In this document: in pieces, positions 34,170-43,369 of the stretch
How the letters are laid out: each line of letters opens with the position of its first letter
How positions within the stretch are numbered: position 1 is the first letter of the stretch
NCBI RefSeq assembly: GCF_022213955.1
Contig: NZ_JAKNTW010000033.1
Span: forward strand, 1-64,000
Source of the DNA: Dolomitihabitans soli
GTDB taxonomy: Bacteria > Actinomycetota > Actinomycetes > Streptosporangiales > Streptosporangiaceae
DNA: 64,000 bases
Direction: 5' to 3'
The notes under the pieces: model-generated
Databases searched by the model: none
What the model saw: the letters and a program-made list of their open reading frames with translations, nothing else
Told to the model about the DNA's origin: nothing
Made by a program: the position numbers and the translations under genes

Positions 34170-37139
34170 ATGTCCCTTCGGCGACCCCTATGGCCGGCCG
34201 TCCTCTCTCTCGTGTCCCTGGTGGCTGCACTGGCCGCGGTGCCCGCGCAGGCGGCGGCCGAATTCCCGTTCCGCGACCCCGGCCTGCCGCTCGCGCAGCG
34301 GATCGACGACCTGCTCGGGCGGCTGACGCTCGACGAGAAGATCTCGCTGCTGCACCAGTACCAGCCGCCGATCGAGCGGCTGGGGATCGGTCTGTTCAAG
34401 ACCGGAACGGAGGCTCTGCACGGCGTCGGCTGGTCGACTGACTACGACAATTCCGGAAATGTCGTGACGGCTAACGGGACGGTGTTCCCGCAGGCGGTCG
34501 GCCTGGCCAGCACCTGGAACCCCGGGCTCATCAAGCGGGTCGGCTCGGCCGTCGGCGACGAGGCCAGAGGATACAACTCGACCAATCCCAGGGTCTGGGG
34601 CCTGAACCTGTGGGCTCCCGTGGTCAACCTGCTGCGCGACCCCCGCTGGGGCCGCAACGAGGAGGGCTACTCCGAGGACCCGCACCTGACCGGCGCGATC
34701 TCCACCGCGTACGGCAAGGGCATGATGGGCGACGATCCCGACCACCTCAAGTCGGCCCCGGTGCTCAAGCACTACCTCGCGAACAACAACGAGATCCGCC
34801 GCGACACCAGCTCCGCCAACCTGCGGCCCAGGGTGCTGCACGAGTACGACGAGGCCGCGTTCAAACCGGCGATCACCGCCGACGCCGCCACCGGCGTGAT
34901 GACGGCCTACAACCTGGTCAACGGGCGGCCGATGACGGCGCACGCCGATCTCGACGACGTCGTGCGGACCTGGACCGGCAAGACGCTGATGAACGTCACC
35001 GACGCCACCGCGCCGAACAACCTCGTCGGCTCCCAGGCGTACTATCCGGACCTTGCCGAGGCCGACGCCGCCACCCTGAAGGCCGGGAACGACAGCTTCA
35101 CCACCGACAACACCGACGCGGCCCCCACCACCACCGCGATCAAGACCGCGCTGGCCAGGGGCCTGCTCGCCGAATCCGACGTGGACACCGCCGTCGAGCA
35201 CATCCTGAGCGTCAGGTTCCGGCTCGGCGAGTTCGATCCGGGCGGCGGGCCGTACGGGAAGATCACCAAGGACGTGATCGACAGCCCGGCGCACCGGCGG
35301 CTGGCCAGGGAGACCGCCGCCGAGGCGATGGTGCTGCTCAAGAACGCGGGCGGGGCCCTGCCGCTGGACGCCGCCAAGGCGAAGAAGGTCGCGGTCATCG
35401 GCCCGCTGGCGGACACCGTCTACACCGACTGGTACTCCGGCGGCCTGCCGTACAAGGTCACTCCGCGGGAGGGGATCAAGGCGCGGCTCGGTCACGGTGC
35501 GAGTGTCACCGGCACCGAGGGCGTGGACAGGATCGCGCTCAAGGACGTGGCCAGCGGGAAGTACGTCACGGCGGGCACGGGCGGGGGCGGGCCGTTGAAG
35601 GTGAGCGCGTCCACGGCGGGCGCGACCGAGCAGTTCGACGTCTTCGACTGGGGTCAGGGCGTGCTGACCCTGCGCAGCGTGGCCAACGGCAGGTTCGTCG
35701 GCTACAACTGGTCGGCCTTCGCGAACGACCAGGTCCAGCCCAACGGCTGGTTCGTCATGCAGCAGTTCAAGCTGGAACGGCAGGACGACGGCAGCTACGC
35801 CGCCCGCTACGTCGGCTATGAGAAGGCGTTCGACTGGGCGGGCCCGAACCACTACCTGACCGTCGGCGCCGACGGCGCCCTCGCCCTCGGCTCGCCCACC
35901 GCCGCCGGGGCCGCCCGCTTCACCAAGGAGGTCGTCAGCGGCGGCGCCGAGACCGCCGCCAAGGCCGCGACCGGCGCCGACGCCGCGATCGTGGTGGTCG
36001 GCAGCATGCCGTTCATCAACGGCCGCGAGGACCACGACCGCACGAGCACGGCGCTGGCCGAGGGCCAGTCCGAACTGATCAAGGCGGTCCGGCGGGCCAA
36101 CCCCAACACCGTCGTGGTCGTGCAGAACAGCTACCCGACCACGCTCACCTGGGAGCAGGGAGCCGTCCCGGCGCTCCTGTGGAGCACCCACGCGGGCGCC
36201 GAGACCGGAAACGCGCTGGCCGACGTCCTGTTCGGCGACCGCGACCCCGGCGGCCGGCTCACCCAGACCTGGTACCGGTCGGACGCCGAACTCCCCGACA
36301 TCCTCGACTACGACATCGTCAAGACCGGCCGCACCTACCTCTACTACAAGGGCGACCCCCTCTACGCCTTCGGCCACGGCCTCTCGTACACCACCTTCAG
36401 GTACGGCCGGCTGAGCCTCAGCTCTCCGAGGATCGGCGAGGACGGCACGGTCACGGCGAGCGTCGAGGTCACCAACACCGGCAGGCGGTCCGGCAGCGAG
36501 GTGGTCCAGCTCTACGGCCGCCAGCGCACCTCACGCGACCAGCTGCCGCTCAAGCAACTCCGCGCGTTCGAGAAGGTCACCCTGAAACCGGGCGAGTCCC
36601 GCACCGTACGGCTGGCGGTCAAGGCCGCCGACCTCGCCCACTGGGACGTCACCCGGGGCCGCTGGGTGGTCGAGTCCGCCACCCACGACCTGATGGCCGG
36701 CGCCTCGGCCGCGGACATCAGGCAGCGGGCCACCGTCGCGGTCGACGGTGACCGGATCCCCGCCCGCGACCTCGGGAAGGACACCCGTGCCGTCGACTTC
36801 GACGACTACGCGGGCATCGACCTGGTGGACGAGTCGAAGGCGCGCGGCGACGCGGTCGGGGCGGGCGCGGGGGACTGGGTCGAGTTCGCCGACGCCCGGC
36901 TCGACGCGGGCGTCTTCACCGCGAAGGTCTCCCGCGCGGCCGCGGGCGAGGCCACGGTCCAGATCCGGCTCGGCGACCCGGTGAAGGGACGGCTGCTCGG
37001 CACGGCCAAGGTCGCCTCGACCGGCGACAAGTACACCTACACCACCACGACCGCCGCCCTGAGCGGGGCGCGCGGCCGGCACGACGTCTACCTGGTCTTC
37101 ACCGGAGACCTGCGGATCTCGTCCTTCTCCCTGAGGTGA
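34170..37139 (+). CDS. Secreted glycoside hydrolase family 3 enzyme with inserted and C-terminal accessory domains
   Basis: 989 residues, TTGGAGG before the ATG. Sec signal about 1-29 (LSLVSLVAALAAVPAQAAA). GH3 barrel about 35-330: the nucleophile is probably Asp278 in MNVTDATAPNN, and LKHYLANNNE holds the substrate-binding KH. The second GH3 domain is split by an insertion at about 450-585 (VDRIALKDVASGKYVTA... FDVFDWGQGVLTLRSVANGRFVGYN), which looks like a fascin/ricin-type beta-trefoil. A fibronectin III-like domain is at about 750-830 and a CBM6/35-like domain at about 870-989. Beta-xylosidase or beta-glucosidase activity is expected. The same plan without a signal peptide is found at 54078. 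Confidence 0.9.
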   Translation: MSLRRPLWPAVLSLVSLVAALAAVPAQAAAEFPFRDPGLPLAQRIDDLLGRLTLDEKISLLHQYQPPIERLGIGLFKTGTEALHGVGWSTDYDNSGNVVTANGTVFPQAVGLASTWNPGLIKRVGSAVGDEARGYNSTNPRVWGLNLWAPVVNLLRDPRWGRNEEGYSEDPHLTGAISTAYGKGMMGDDPDHLKSAPVLKHYLANNNEIRRDTSSANLRPRVLHEYDEAAFKPAITADAATGVMTAYNLVNGRPMTAHADLDDVVRTWTGKTLMNVTDATAPNNLVGSQAYYPDLAEADAATLKAGNDSFTTDNTDAAPTTTAIKTALARGLLAESDVDTAVEHILSVRFRLGEFDPGGGPYGKITKDVIDSPAHRRLARETAAEAMVLLKNAGGALPLDAAKAKKVAVIGPLADTVYTDWYSGGLPYKVTPREGIKARLGHGASVTGTEGVDRIALKDVASGKYVTAGTGGGGPLKVSASTAGATEQFDVFDWGQGVLTLRSVANGRFVGYNWSAFANDQVQPNGWFVMQQFKLERQDDGSYAARYVGYEKAFDWAGPNHYLTVGADGALALGSPTAAGAARFTKEVVSGGAETAAKAATGADAAIVVVGSMPFINGREDHDRTSTALAEGQSELIKAVRRANPNTVVVVQNSYPTTLTWEQGAVPALLWSTHAGAETGNALADVLFGDRDPGGRLTQTWYRSDAELPDILDYDIVKTGRTYLYYKGDPLYAFGHGLSYTTFRYGRLSLSSPRIGEDGTVTASVEVTNTGRRSGSEVVQLYGRQRTSRDQLPLKQLRAFEKVTLKPGESRTVRLAVKAADLAHWDVTRGRWVVESATHDLMAGASAADIRQRATVAVDGDRIPARDLGKDTRAVDFDDYAGIDLVDESKARGDAVGAGAGDWVEFADARLDAGVFTAKVSRAAAGEATVQIRLGDPVKGRLLGTAKVASTGDKYTYTTTTAALSGARGRHDVYLVFTGDLRISSFSLR

Positions 37140-37148
37140 GCGCCGCTG

Positions 37149-37183
37149 CCCGCCCCCGGTGGCTTGACCGGACCGGGGGCGGG
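37149..37183 (+). terminator. Hairpin terminator after the GH3 operon
   Basis: CCCGCCCCCGGT (37149-37160) pairs perfectly with ACCGGGGGCGGG (37172-37183), 11-base loop, nine bases after the stop. Confidence 0.8.
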
Positions 37184-37222
37184 TAGGGCTTCGCGGAGAA
37201 CGCCGGTGACTTGGGGGAGATC

Positions 37223-37468
37223 ATGGCGCGCTGTGAGGTCTGCGGAAACGACTACGACTTGAGCTTCGAGGTGCACGCGCAGGGGGCGACGCACACGTTC
37301 GACTCCTTCGAGTGCGCGATCCAGCGGATGGCGCCCGTCTGCGAGCACTGTGGATGCCGGATCATCGGCCACGGAGTGGAGGCCGGCCGCCGCTGGTTCT
37401 GCTGCGCGCACTGCGCCCGCCAGGAGGGCGCGGAGGCGATCGTGGACCGGGTGGGCGCCGAGGTCTGA
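37223..37468 (+). CDS. Small Cys-rich metal-binding (metallothionein/zinc-ribbon-like) protein
   Basis: 81 residues from the ATG at 37223 with GGGGGAG upstream. Nine cysteines: Cys4/Cys7 (CEVC), Cys31 (FECA), Cys40/43/45 (CEHCGC), Cys60/61/64 (FCCAHC), plus several His. The layout resembles prokaryotic metallothionein-like or TRASH-type zinc proteins. It stands alone between the GH3 terminator and the convergent kinase genes. Zn or Cu storage or sensing is possible; nothing more specific can be said. Confidence 0.7.
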   Translation: MARCEVCGNDYDLSFEVHAQGATHTFDSFECAIQRMAPVCEHCGCRIIGHGVEAGRRWFCCAHCARQEGAEAIVDRVGAEV

Positions 37469-37490
37469 GCCCGCCCGGCGGCAGGCCGGT

Positions 37491-39425
37491 TCACTTCGGG
37501 GTGAACCAGACCACGACCTCGTCCAGTTCCGCCTTCGGGCCGTCGACGAGGGTGCGGACGACCTTGCCGCGCAGGTCGATCAGCACGATCCTGGACACCT
37601 TGCCGTCGGGCACGGTGGCCATCATGTGCTTCCCGTCGAGCCAGCCGTGGACGAGGGTGCCCTTCGGGGGGCGGAACGCGGTCTTCGGTGCGCCCGTGTC
37701 TCCATCCCATAAACAGAAATATCCGGCTTTGTCGGGGCATTTCGTTACGATCACGTCGCCGAGCGACGTGGCCGCCATGCCGTTGCCCACCAGTTCGCCC
37801 ACCGAGCGGAGCGTGCGCACCACCCGGCCGTCGAGGTCGTACACCCGGACCGCCCCCTCCGGCGCCTGCCGTACCAGCTTCGTGCCGGTCGAGTCCCACA
37901 GGTAGGCGTGATCGGTCTTGTCGGATGATGCGACCGTGACGACCCTCGCCGACCTCGCCGCGGCGTCGACGATCACGAAACCGGTGGTCCGCCGGGCGCC
38001 CTCAGGGCCGGCGAAGACGGACAGCAGCAGGAACCGCCCGTCAGACGTCCAGCGGGGCTGGAAGGTCGAGGCGGGCTTGTCGACGGTGCGGATCTGGAGG
38101 TCCTCGCCGGTGGTGCGATCGACCAGCCTGACCGTCTCGAAGTCGGTGCGGGTGAGCCTGGTGGCCGCCAGCGCGGCGACGTACGCGCCGCCGGGAGAGA
38201 CGACCGGCTCCTGGAAGGTGCCGAAGAAGGCGAAGGCGCGCGAGGCCGGATCGCGGACGTAGGAAGGCACGCCCAGGCCCTCCGGCCGGGAGTCCCGGTA
38301 GGAGGTGACCCAGGTGGGGTCGGCTTCGGTCTCGTGCAGCGTGATGCGGGTGTCCGGCAGGGTCAGCTCGGAATCGGCGGAGAGCGGCATCGGCCCTGAC
38401 CGGGGGGTGGGCGGCACCCGCGCCGGGGTGGTGGCGCCGGTGGCGCCGGGGCGCTCAACCGTTTCCTGGTTCGCCGCGCGCACCGCCCAGAACCCGCCGG
38501 CGGCCAGCAGCGCGACGACCGCGACCACCGTCGTCCCCACCAGCAGCGGGCGGCGGCGTTCGGGCGGCGCGGGCGGGGCGGCCGACTGCTGCCCCTCCTC
38601 CAGCAGCCGTTGCGGAGGCACCGGATGGCCGAGCAGGGTCAGCAGGGCCCGGGTCGCGGTCGGTCGGGCGGCGGGGTCCTTGGCCAGGCAGCTCATCACC
38701 AGCTCGCGCAGGCCGCCGTCGAGATCGCCGAGCGCGGGCTCGCCGTACACGATCTTGTTGATCAGGGCGGGCAGCTCGCCCGAGCCGAAGGGGGGCCGGC
38801 CGGTGGCGGTGCAGACCACGGTCGCGGCCCACGCGAAGAGGTCGGCGGGCGGCCCGGCCCGCTCCCCGGAGAACTGCTCGGGCGCCATGTACGCGGGGGT
38901 GCCGACCAGCACGTCGCTGGTCTGCTCGGTCACCTCCAGGGCCTGCGAGATGCCGAAGTCGATCACCCGTGGGCCGTCCCTGCTCAGCAGCACGTTGCCC
39001 GGCTTGAAGTCGCGGTGCACCACGCCCGCCTGGTGGATGGCGGCCAGCGCGGTCAGCGTGCCGATGGCCACCCTGCGCAGCTCCGCCCCGTCGAGCGACC
39101 CCCGATCGATGATCGCCTGCGCCAGCGAGGGCCCGTCCACGTACTCACTGACGATGTACGGCAGGCCGCCCGCCTCGCCGGTGGCCAGCACCTGCGCCGT
39201 GCAGAACGCCTTGACCCGGCGGGCCAGCTCGATCTCCTTGCCGAACCTGGCCAGCGATCCCGGGCCGTCGTCGAGGGCGGGACGCACCAGCTTGACCGCC
39301 ACCGGCGTGCCGTCCGGCGACTCGCCGAGGTAGACCACGCCCTGGCCGCCCTCGCCGAGCCGGCCCACGATGCGGTGACCGCCGACCACGGCGGGGTCGC
39401 CGCTCAGCAGGGGCCGGGCGGGCAT
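37491..39425 (-). CDS. Membrane Ser/Thr kinase with extracellular beta-propeller-like domain
   Basis: 644 residues. Kinase about 14-275: GEGGQGVV loop, Lys45, HRDFKPGN (Asp139), Asp156 of DFG and GTPAYMAPEQ are intact, so it should be active. A Pro-rich linker is followed by one membrane segment (about 294-316). The extracellular part, about 320-644, has TolB/WD-like repeats (VVSPGGAYVAAL, PRWTSDGRFLLLS, YDLDGRVVRTL). The ATG shares one base with the stop of the pseudokinase gene (TGATG), so the two are made together. Confidence 0.88.
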   Translation of the reverse strand: MPARPLLSGDPAVVGGHRIVGRLGEGGQGVVYLGESPDGTPVAVKLVRPALDDGPGSLARFGKEIELARRVKAFCTAQVLATGEAGGLPYIVSEYVDGPSLAQAIIDRGSLDGAELRRVAIGTLTALAAIHQAGVVHRDFKPGNVLLSRDGPRVIDFGISQALEVTEQTSDVLVGTPAYMAPEQFSGERAGPPADLFAWAATVVCTATGRPPFGSGELPALINKIVYGEPALGDLDGGLRELVMSCLAKDPAARPTATRALLTLLGHPVPPQRLLEEGQQSAAPPAPPERRRPLLVGTTVVAVVALLAAGGFWAVRAANQETVERPGATGATTPARVPPTPRSGPMPLSADSELTLPDTRITLHETEADPTWVTSYRDSRPEGLGVPSYVRDPASRAFAFFGTFQEPVVSPGGAYVAALAATRLTRTDFETVRLVDRTTGEDLQIRTVDKPASTFQPRWTSDGRFLLLSVFAGPEGARRTTGFVIVDAAARSARVVTVASSDKTDHAYLWDSTGTKLVRQAPEGAVRVYDLDGRVVRTLRSVGELVGNGMAATSLGDVIVTKCPDKAGYFCLWDGDTGAPKTAFRPPKGTLVHGWLDGKHMMATVPDGKVSRIVLIDLRGKVVRTLVDGPKAELDEVVVWFTPK

Positions 39426-41344
39426 CAGCGTGCCACGGGGGCGAACTGGACGAAGGCCCGCTCCGCCGTGACGTCCGCCAGCACCCGGACGAACTTTCCG
39501 ACCAGGTCGATGATCACAACTTCCTCCTTGCCCTTCTTCTTGGCCGCCCGCTGCAACAGGATGTGGTTCTCGTTGAAGAAGCCCAGCACCTGGGCGTCGC
39601 CCTTGACGCGCACGGTGGCCTTGCGGTCGCCGGTGCGGGCGTCCCACACGCAGAGGTCCCCGCCCTCGGGGCACACGGTCAAGAACTGGGTGCCGGAGGG
39701 CGTGTACCAGTCGCGGGCGCGCGGCGTGCCGACCCAGTGCAGGGTCCGGGTGACCTTTCCCCCGAGGTCGTAGAACTCGATCCCGTTGCGCTCGCCGTCC
39801 CAGTAGCCCCGGGCGATGGTGCCGTCGGGGGTGAAGGTGAAGGCCATGGAGGCGTCGTCGTTGTACTCCGTCTCGACGTGGACGGCCTTCCTGGTCCGCA
39901 GGTCGACGACCACGAAACCGACGACCCTTCGCGGCTTCTTGTCGTCGATGACCGACAGCAGCAGCCTCGTGCTGTCCCTGGACCAGACGGGAGTCAGGTT
40001 GGACAACGGCTTCTTGACCGTCGTGACGGTGAACTTCTCCCCGGTCCGCAGGTTCTGGAACTTGATCTGGTCCAGGTCGGACTCCTGGAACTTGAGCCAG
40101 GGGTTCAGCGCCACCCAGGCGCCGTCGGGGGACACGGACGGTTCCTCGCCGGTGCCCACCCGGGTGAACTCGCCGGACGCGTTCCTGACATGGGTCCCGA
40201 AGTCTGGCTCGCTCTTCACGTAGCCCATCAGCCGGGTCTGGTCCTTGGGATGTTCGTGCAGGGTGAGCCCGATATCGGACAGCTCGGTGTCCTTCGTGGC
40301 CTTCTTCTCCACCGGTTCCAGCGGGGCGACCGTCGTCAACGAGGAGATCTTCGGATCGGCGGTGATGATGGCCGGGTTGGGGGAGGGGGTGACCGGGCCG
40401 GCCGCGACGGGGATGGGACGGTCGCCCGTCAGCGCGTAGACGCCGGCCCCCGAAACGAGCGCGCCCACCAGGAAGGCGGCCACGAGGCCCAGCAGCAGTC
40501 CGCCCCGCCGCGGCCGGGCGGCGGACTCCGGCTTCGTGCTGCCCGGGGTCGGGCCGACGATTCCGGACAGGAAGGACGTCTGGCCCACCAGGCGCAGCAG
40601 CACCTCGCTCGCGGCAGGCCGCTCGGCCGGGTCCTTGGCCAGGCACATCGCGATCAGTTCCCGCAACTCGCCGAGGTCGGGCAGGTCGGGCTCGTCGTTG
40701 ACGATGCGGTTGACCGTGCCCGTCATCGACCCGCCCTCGAACGGCGAGCGGCCCGAGGCGGCGAACGCCATCGTCGCGGCCCACGAGAACACGTCGCCGG
40801 GCGCGGCGGCGGGGGTGCCGTCCAGCCGCTCCGGCGCGGTGAAGGCCGGGATCTCGACCTTGCGGGTCGCGGTGGTGGACGTCGCCTGCATCGCGCCGGC
40901 GACCCCGACGTTGATCACCCGTGGCCCGTCCGGGCCGAGGACCACGTTGCCCGGCCGGAGATCCCCGTGCACGACGCCCGCCTGATGGATGGCCACCAGC
41001 GCCGTCATCGTGCCCACCGCCAGCCGGTGCAGCGCCACGTCGCGCAGCGTGCCCCCGGCCTCCTCCAGGTCGGGGCCGTCGATGTACTCGCTGACGACGT
41101 AGGGACGATCGTCGAGGGCGCCGGTCGCCAGGACGCGGGCGGTACTGAACGCGGTGATGCCCTGCAGCGGTTCCACCGCCCGGACGAGCCGCGCGACGTC
41201 CATGCCGGGATGCAGCAGCTTGACGACCACGGTCGCGCCGTCGCCCGCGCGGCCGACGAACGCGCTCTCGCCGAGCCGGCCGGTCAGGGCGTAGCCGCCG
41301 ACTTCGGCGGGATCATCCGGACGTAAACCCGTGATCTCCGGCAT
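39425..41344 (-). CDS. Membrane pseudokinase with extracellular beta-propeller-like domain
   Basis: 639 residues, AGGAGG before the ATG. Kinase fold about 17-255 but key residues are lost: the glycine loop is GESAFVG, HRD is HGD (126-128, Asp kept), and DFG is NVG (Asp to Asn145), while Lys42 remains. Without the DFG aspartate, Mg-ATP catalysis is unlikely. A membrane segment at about 281-305 is followed by a propeller-like part (SVSPDGAWVALN, PVWSRDSTRLLLSV, YDLGGKVTRTL) similar to its neighbour. It probably acts as sensor or activator for the active kinase encoded immediately downstream. Confidence 0.88.
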   Translation of the reverse strand: MPEITGLRPDDPAEVGGYALTGRLGESAFVGRAGDGATVVVKLLHPGMDVARLVRAVEPLQGITAFSTARVLATGALDDRPYVVSEYIDGPDLEEAGGTLRDVALHRLAVGTMTALVAIHQAGVVHGDLRPGNVVLGPDGPRVINVGVAGAMQATSTTATRKVEIPAFTAPERLDGTPAAAPGDVFSWAATMAFAASGRSPFEGGSMTGTVNRIVNDEPDLPDLGELRELIAMCLAKDPAERPAASEVLLRLVGQTSFLSGIVGPTPGSTKPESAARPRRGGLLLGLVAAFLVGALVSGAGVYALTGDRPIPVAAGPVTPSPNPAIITADPKISSLTTVAPLEPVEKKATKDTELSDIGLTLHEHPKDQTRLMGYVKSEPDFGTHVRNASGEFTRVGTGEEPSVSPDGAWVALNPWLKFQESDLDQIKFQNLRTGEKFTVTTVKKPLSNLTPVWSRDSTRLLLSVIDDKKPRRVVGFVVVDLRTRKAVHVETEYNDDASMAFTFTPDGTIARGYWDGERNGIEFYDLGGKVTRTLHWVGTPRARDWYTPSGTQFLTVCPEGGDLCVWDARTGDRKATVRVKGDAQVLGFFNENHILLQRAAKKKGKEEVVIIDLVGKFVRVLADVTAERAFVQFAPVAR

Positions 41345-41484
41345 GTCAAAGCCTCCTGAGGAGTTTCAACCCGTAGATCACTCATTATCGTCATCCGGCG
41401 AGTCGAATTGGAGGCTTTGCGGGCTCGTAATGGCCACGTAATCGCGTGCCGGACGGGCCTTGCGCGCCGCGTGCGCCGACCGGC
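41345..41484 (-). other. Gap holding the kinase-pair promoter; end of the RiPP-type unit
   Basis: The 140 bases between the pseudokinase start and the DUF6176-like stop include an AT-rich part (TAGATCACTCATTATCGTCA, plus strand) where the minus-strand promoter should lie. No confident -10/-35 pair and no clear terminator could be assigned. Confidence 0.4.
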
Positions 41485-41808
41485 TCAGCCGCACTCGAAG
41501 TCGAGGAGCACCTCGGGCTCGACGATGCCCGCGAACGCCGCCGTCAGCACCTCGCGGTGGTCGAGGTCGACCTGATGGGCCGACTGCTCGAAGGTGGTGA
41601 TGGCCTGTGCCGTGTCCTCCGCTTCGATGGCGTAGATCATCAGCGGGCCGTCCGAGGTGTGGAGCAGATGCACGTGCTCGTGCCGTACCCCCTCCTGCAG
41701 GAGAGTCGTCAGAAACTCATCGCGGCGGGGACCGGAGACGGTGCCGAACCACTCTCTCAGCCGGTCCGCCTGATCCGGTTTCACCTTGCTGACCATCACG
41801 CGAAGCAT
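41485..41808 (-). CDS. DUF6176-like small protein
   Basis: 107 residues from the ATG at 41808, 13 bases inside the end of the peptidase gene. MVSKVKPDQADRLREWFGTV, EGVRHEHVHLLHTSDGPLMIYAIEAED and HQVDLDHREVL match DUF6176 (dimeric alpha/beta-barrel style) as I recall it. The function is unknown. Ferredoxin-like small folds of this kind sometimes act as monooxygenases or binding proteins. The overlap makes it the last gene of the RiPP-type unit. Confidence 0.65.
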   Translation of the reverse strand: MLRVMVSKVKPDQADRLREWFGTVSGPRRDEFLTTLLQEGVRHEHVHLLHTSDGPLMIYAIEAEDTAQAITTFEQSAHQVDLDHREVLTAAFAGIVEPEVLLDFECG

Positions 41809-43343
41809 CGGGAACCTTTCTTGTCGTCGATCCGGTCGATCCGGTCGAGCCAGGAGAAGAACCGGGGGAACACCCGTCTCGCGGCGTAGTCGGTGAGCAT
41901 GCCGTGGCCCTCGTCCTCGATCCCGACCCACTCGGAGCCGGGCGGCAGGTCGCCGAGGTGGGCGTGGACCGCCTCGGCGGGGATGCGGGGGTCCTTCTCG
42001 CCGTGCGCCACGAAATGCGGCACCTGGGCGAAGGCGACCTCGGGCGCGAACCGATCGGACGCCACCCGCAGGAAGGCCCGGACCTGGTCGTGGTCGGATC
42101 CGTCCAGGTCGGACGAGCGCAGAAAGCCGCAGATCACGAACACGCCGCGCACCTCGGGGGCGATCCTGGCGGTCCGGGCCGCCAGGTAGCCGCCGTAGCT
42201 GACCCCGCCGACCACCACCGGCCCGGTCCCCAGCTGCCGCAGCACGCTACGCACGTCCTCGGCGTCGTGCACGCCGTACCGTTCGGGGGCGGGGGGACGG
42301 AGCGCCGGGTCGAGCACGCCGCTCCCGCGCAGGTTCGGCTGGACGACCCGCCAGCCGGCCAGCGCCAGGGACTCGGCCAGAGGTGACCAGGTCGCCAGGT
42401 TCGCGCCGTTCGGGCCGCCGTGGAGCAGCAGCACGGTGCCGCGAGGGTCGCCGTGCGGGTCGCGCACGATGCAGGGGAGCGGGCAGTTCGGCCCCGCCAG
42501 CACGGTCGCGCGGGGCGGCGGGGGCGCGTCGCCGGCGGGCGGATCCGGCAGCAGCCGTACCCGCCGTCCCGCGCGGAGGTCCGCGACGGGCACGAGGTGC
42601 AGGCGGCGTGGCTGCTCGCCGGAGGTCCAGCTCAGTCCGGCGAGCTCGCCCTCGGCCCGGACGTCGCCCACGACCACCCCGGCGGTCTCGACCAGCCGGC
42701 GTCGCGCCCCGGAACGCACGTCCCAGGCGTACGGCGTGCGGCCCGGCCACGACTCCACCACCAGGACGAGTTCGTCTTCCGACAACCACGGCCCGATCGA
42801 CGTCACCGGGCCGTCCCAGTGGGTGGTTCCGCCGCCGTCCGCGCAGACGACGCGGCGCGCGGAACCCTGGGTGAGCAGGATCGCGACCCGGTCGTCCCGG
42901 AACGAGTTCGGCGCGACGGCTTGGACGGCGGCGCGCGGCGACAGCGCGACCCCGCTGAGGGAGGGATGTGTCAGCGCCCGCTCATGAGGTGTGGCGCGCG
43001 AAACGATCTGAGCAGGTCCGATGCCTTCCGCCGGTGCGGTGAGCGGGATCTCGCGGCTCCGGGCCCGCTCACCGGCGAGGTCGTCGAACACCTCGGAGAC
43101 CAGGTGCTCTCCCGACCAGTCAGGCCGGCAGTGCCACTGTGTTCCCGCGGTGATCCGGGTCCATCGATCACCGGTGAACGCGGCGAGCTGGCGGCCCGAC
43201 CAGGCGTCCGTGCTCACCACCGGACCGGCGGGGGTGAGCGCGAACGCCGGCTGCGTCCCGTCGAGCTGGGCCCGCCTGAAGGGGTCGGGCAGACCGGCGG
43301 TGATCTGCCGCGGCCGGTCCGGCAGCGAAGCGATCTGTGGCAT
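41796..43343 (-). CDS. Prolyl-oligopeptidase-like serine peptidase (S9 family)
   Basis: 515 residues, AAGGAGAG before the ATG. N-terminal beta-propeller about 1-270, then an alpha/beta hydrolase domain about 275-505. Catalytic Ser is in GGVSYGGY, Asp in AHGEKDPR and His in EDEGHGM; LLLHGGPNG is the oxyanion loop. No signal peptide is seen. In a peptide-modification locus it is the best candidate for removing the leader of the modified precursor before or during export. The alternative is a self-protective or general oligopeptidase. Confidence 0.85.
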   Translation of the reverse strand: MPQIASLPDRPRQITAGLPDPFRRAQLDGTQPAFALTPAGPVVSTDAWSGRQLAAFTGDRWTRITAGTQWHCRPDWSGEHLVSEVFDDLAGERARSREIPLTAPAEGIGPAQIVSRATPHERALTHPSLSGVALSPRAAVQAVAPNSFRDDRVAILLTQGSARRVVCADGGGTTHWDGPVTSIGPWLSEDELVLVVESWPGRTPYAWDVRSGARRRLVETAGVVVGDVRAEGELAGLSWTSGEQPRRLHLVPVADLRAGRRVRLLPDPPAGDAPPPPRATVLAGPNCPLPCIVRDPHGDPRGTVLLLHGGPNGANLATWSPLAESLALAGWRVVQPNLRGSGVLDPALRPPAPERYGVHDAEDVRSVLRQLGTGPVVVGGVSYGGYLAARTARIAPEVRGVFVICGFLRSSDLDGSDHDQVRAFLRVASDRFAPEVAFAQVPHFVAHGEKDPRIPAEAVHAHLGDLPPGSEWVGIEDEGHGMLTDYAARRVFPRFFSWLDRIDRIDDKKGSRCFA

Positions 43344-43369
43344 GGTCTCTCCTTGATCGCGGCGCGGGG

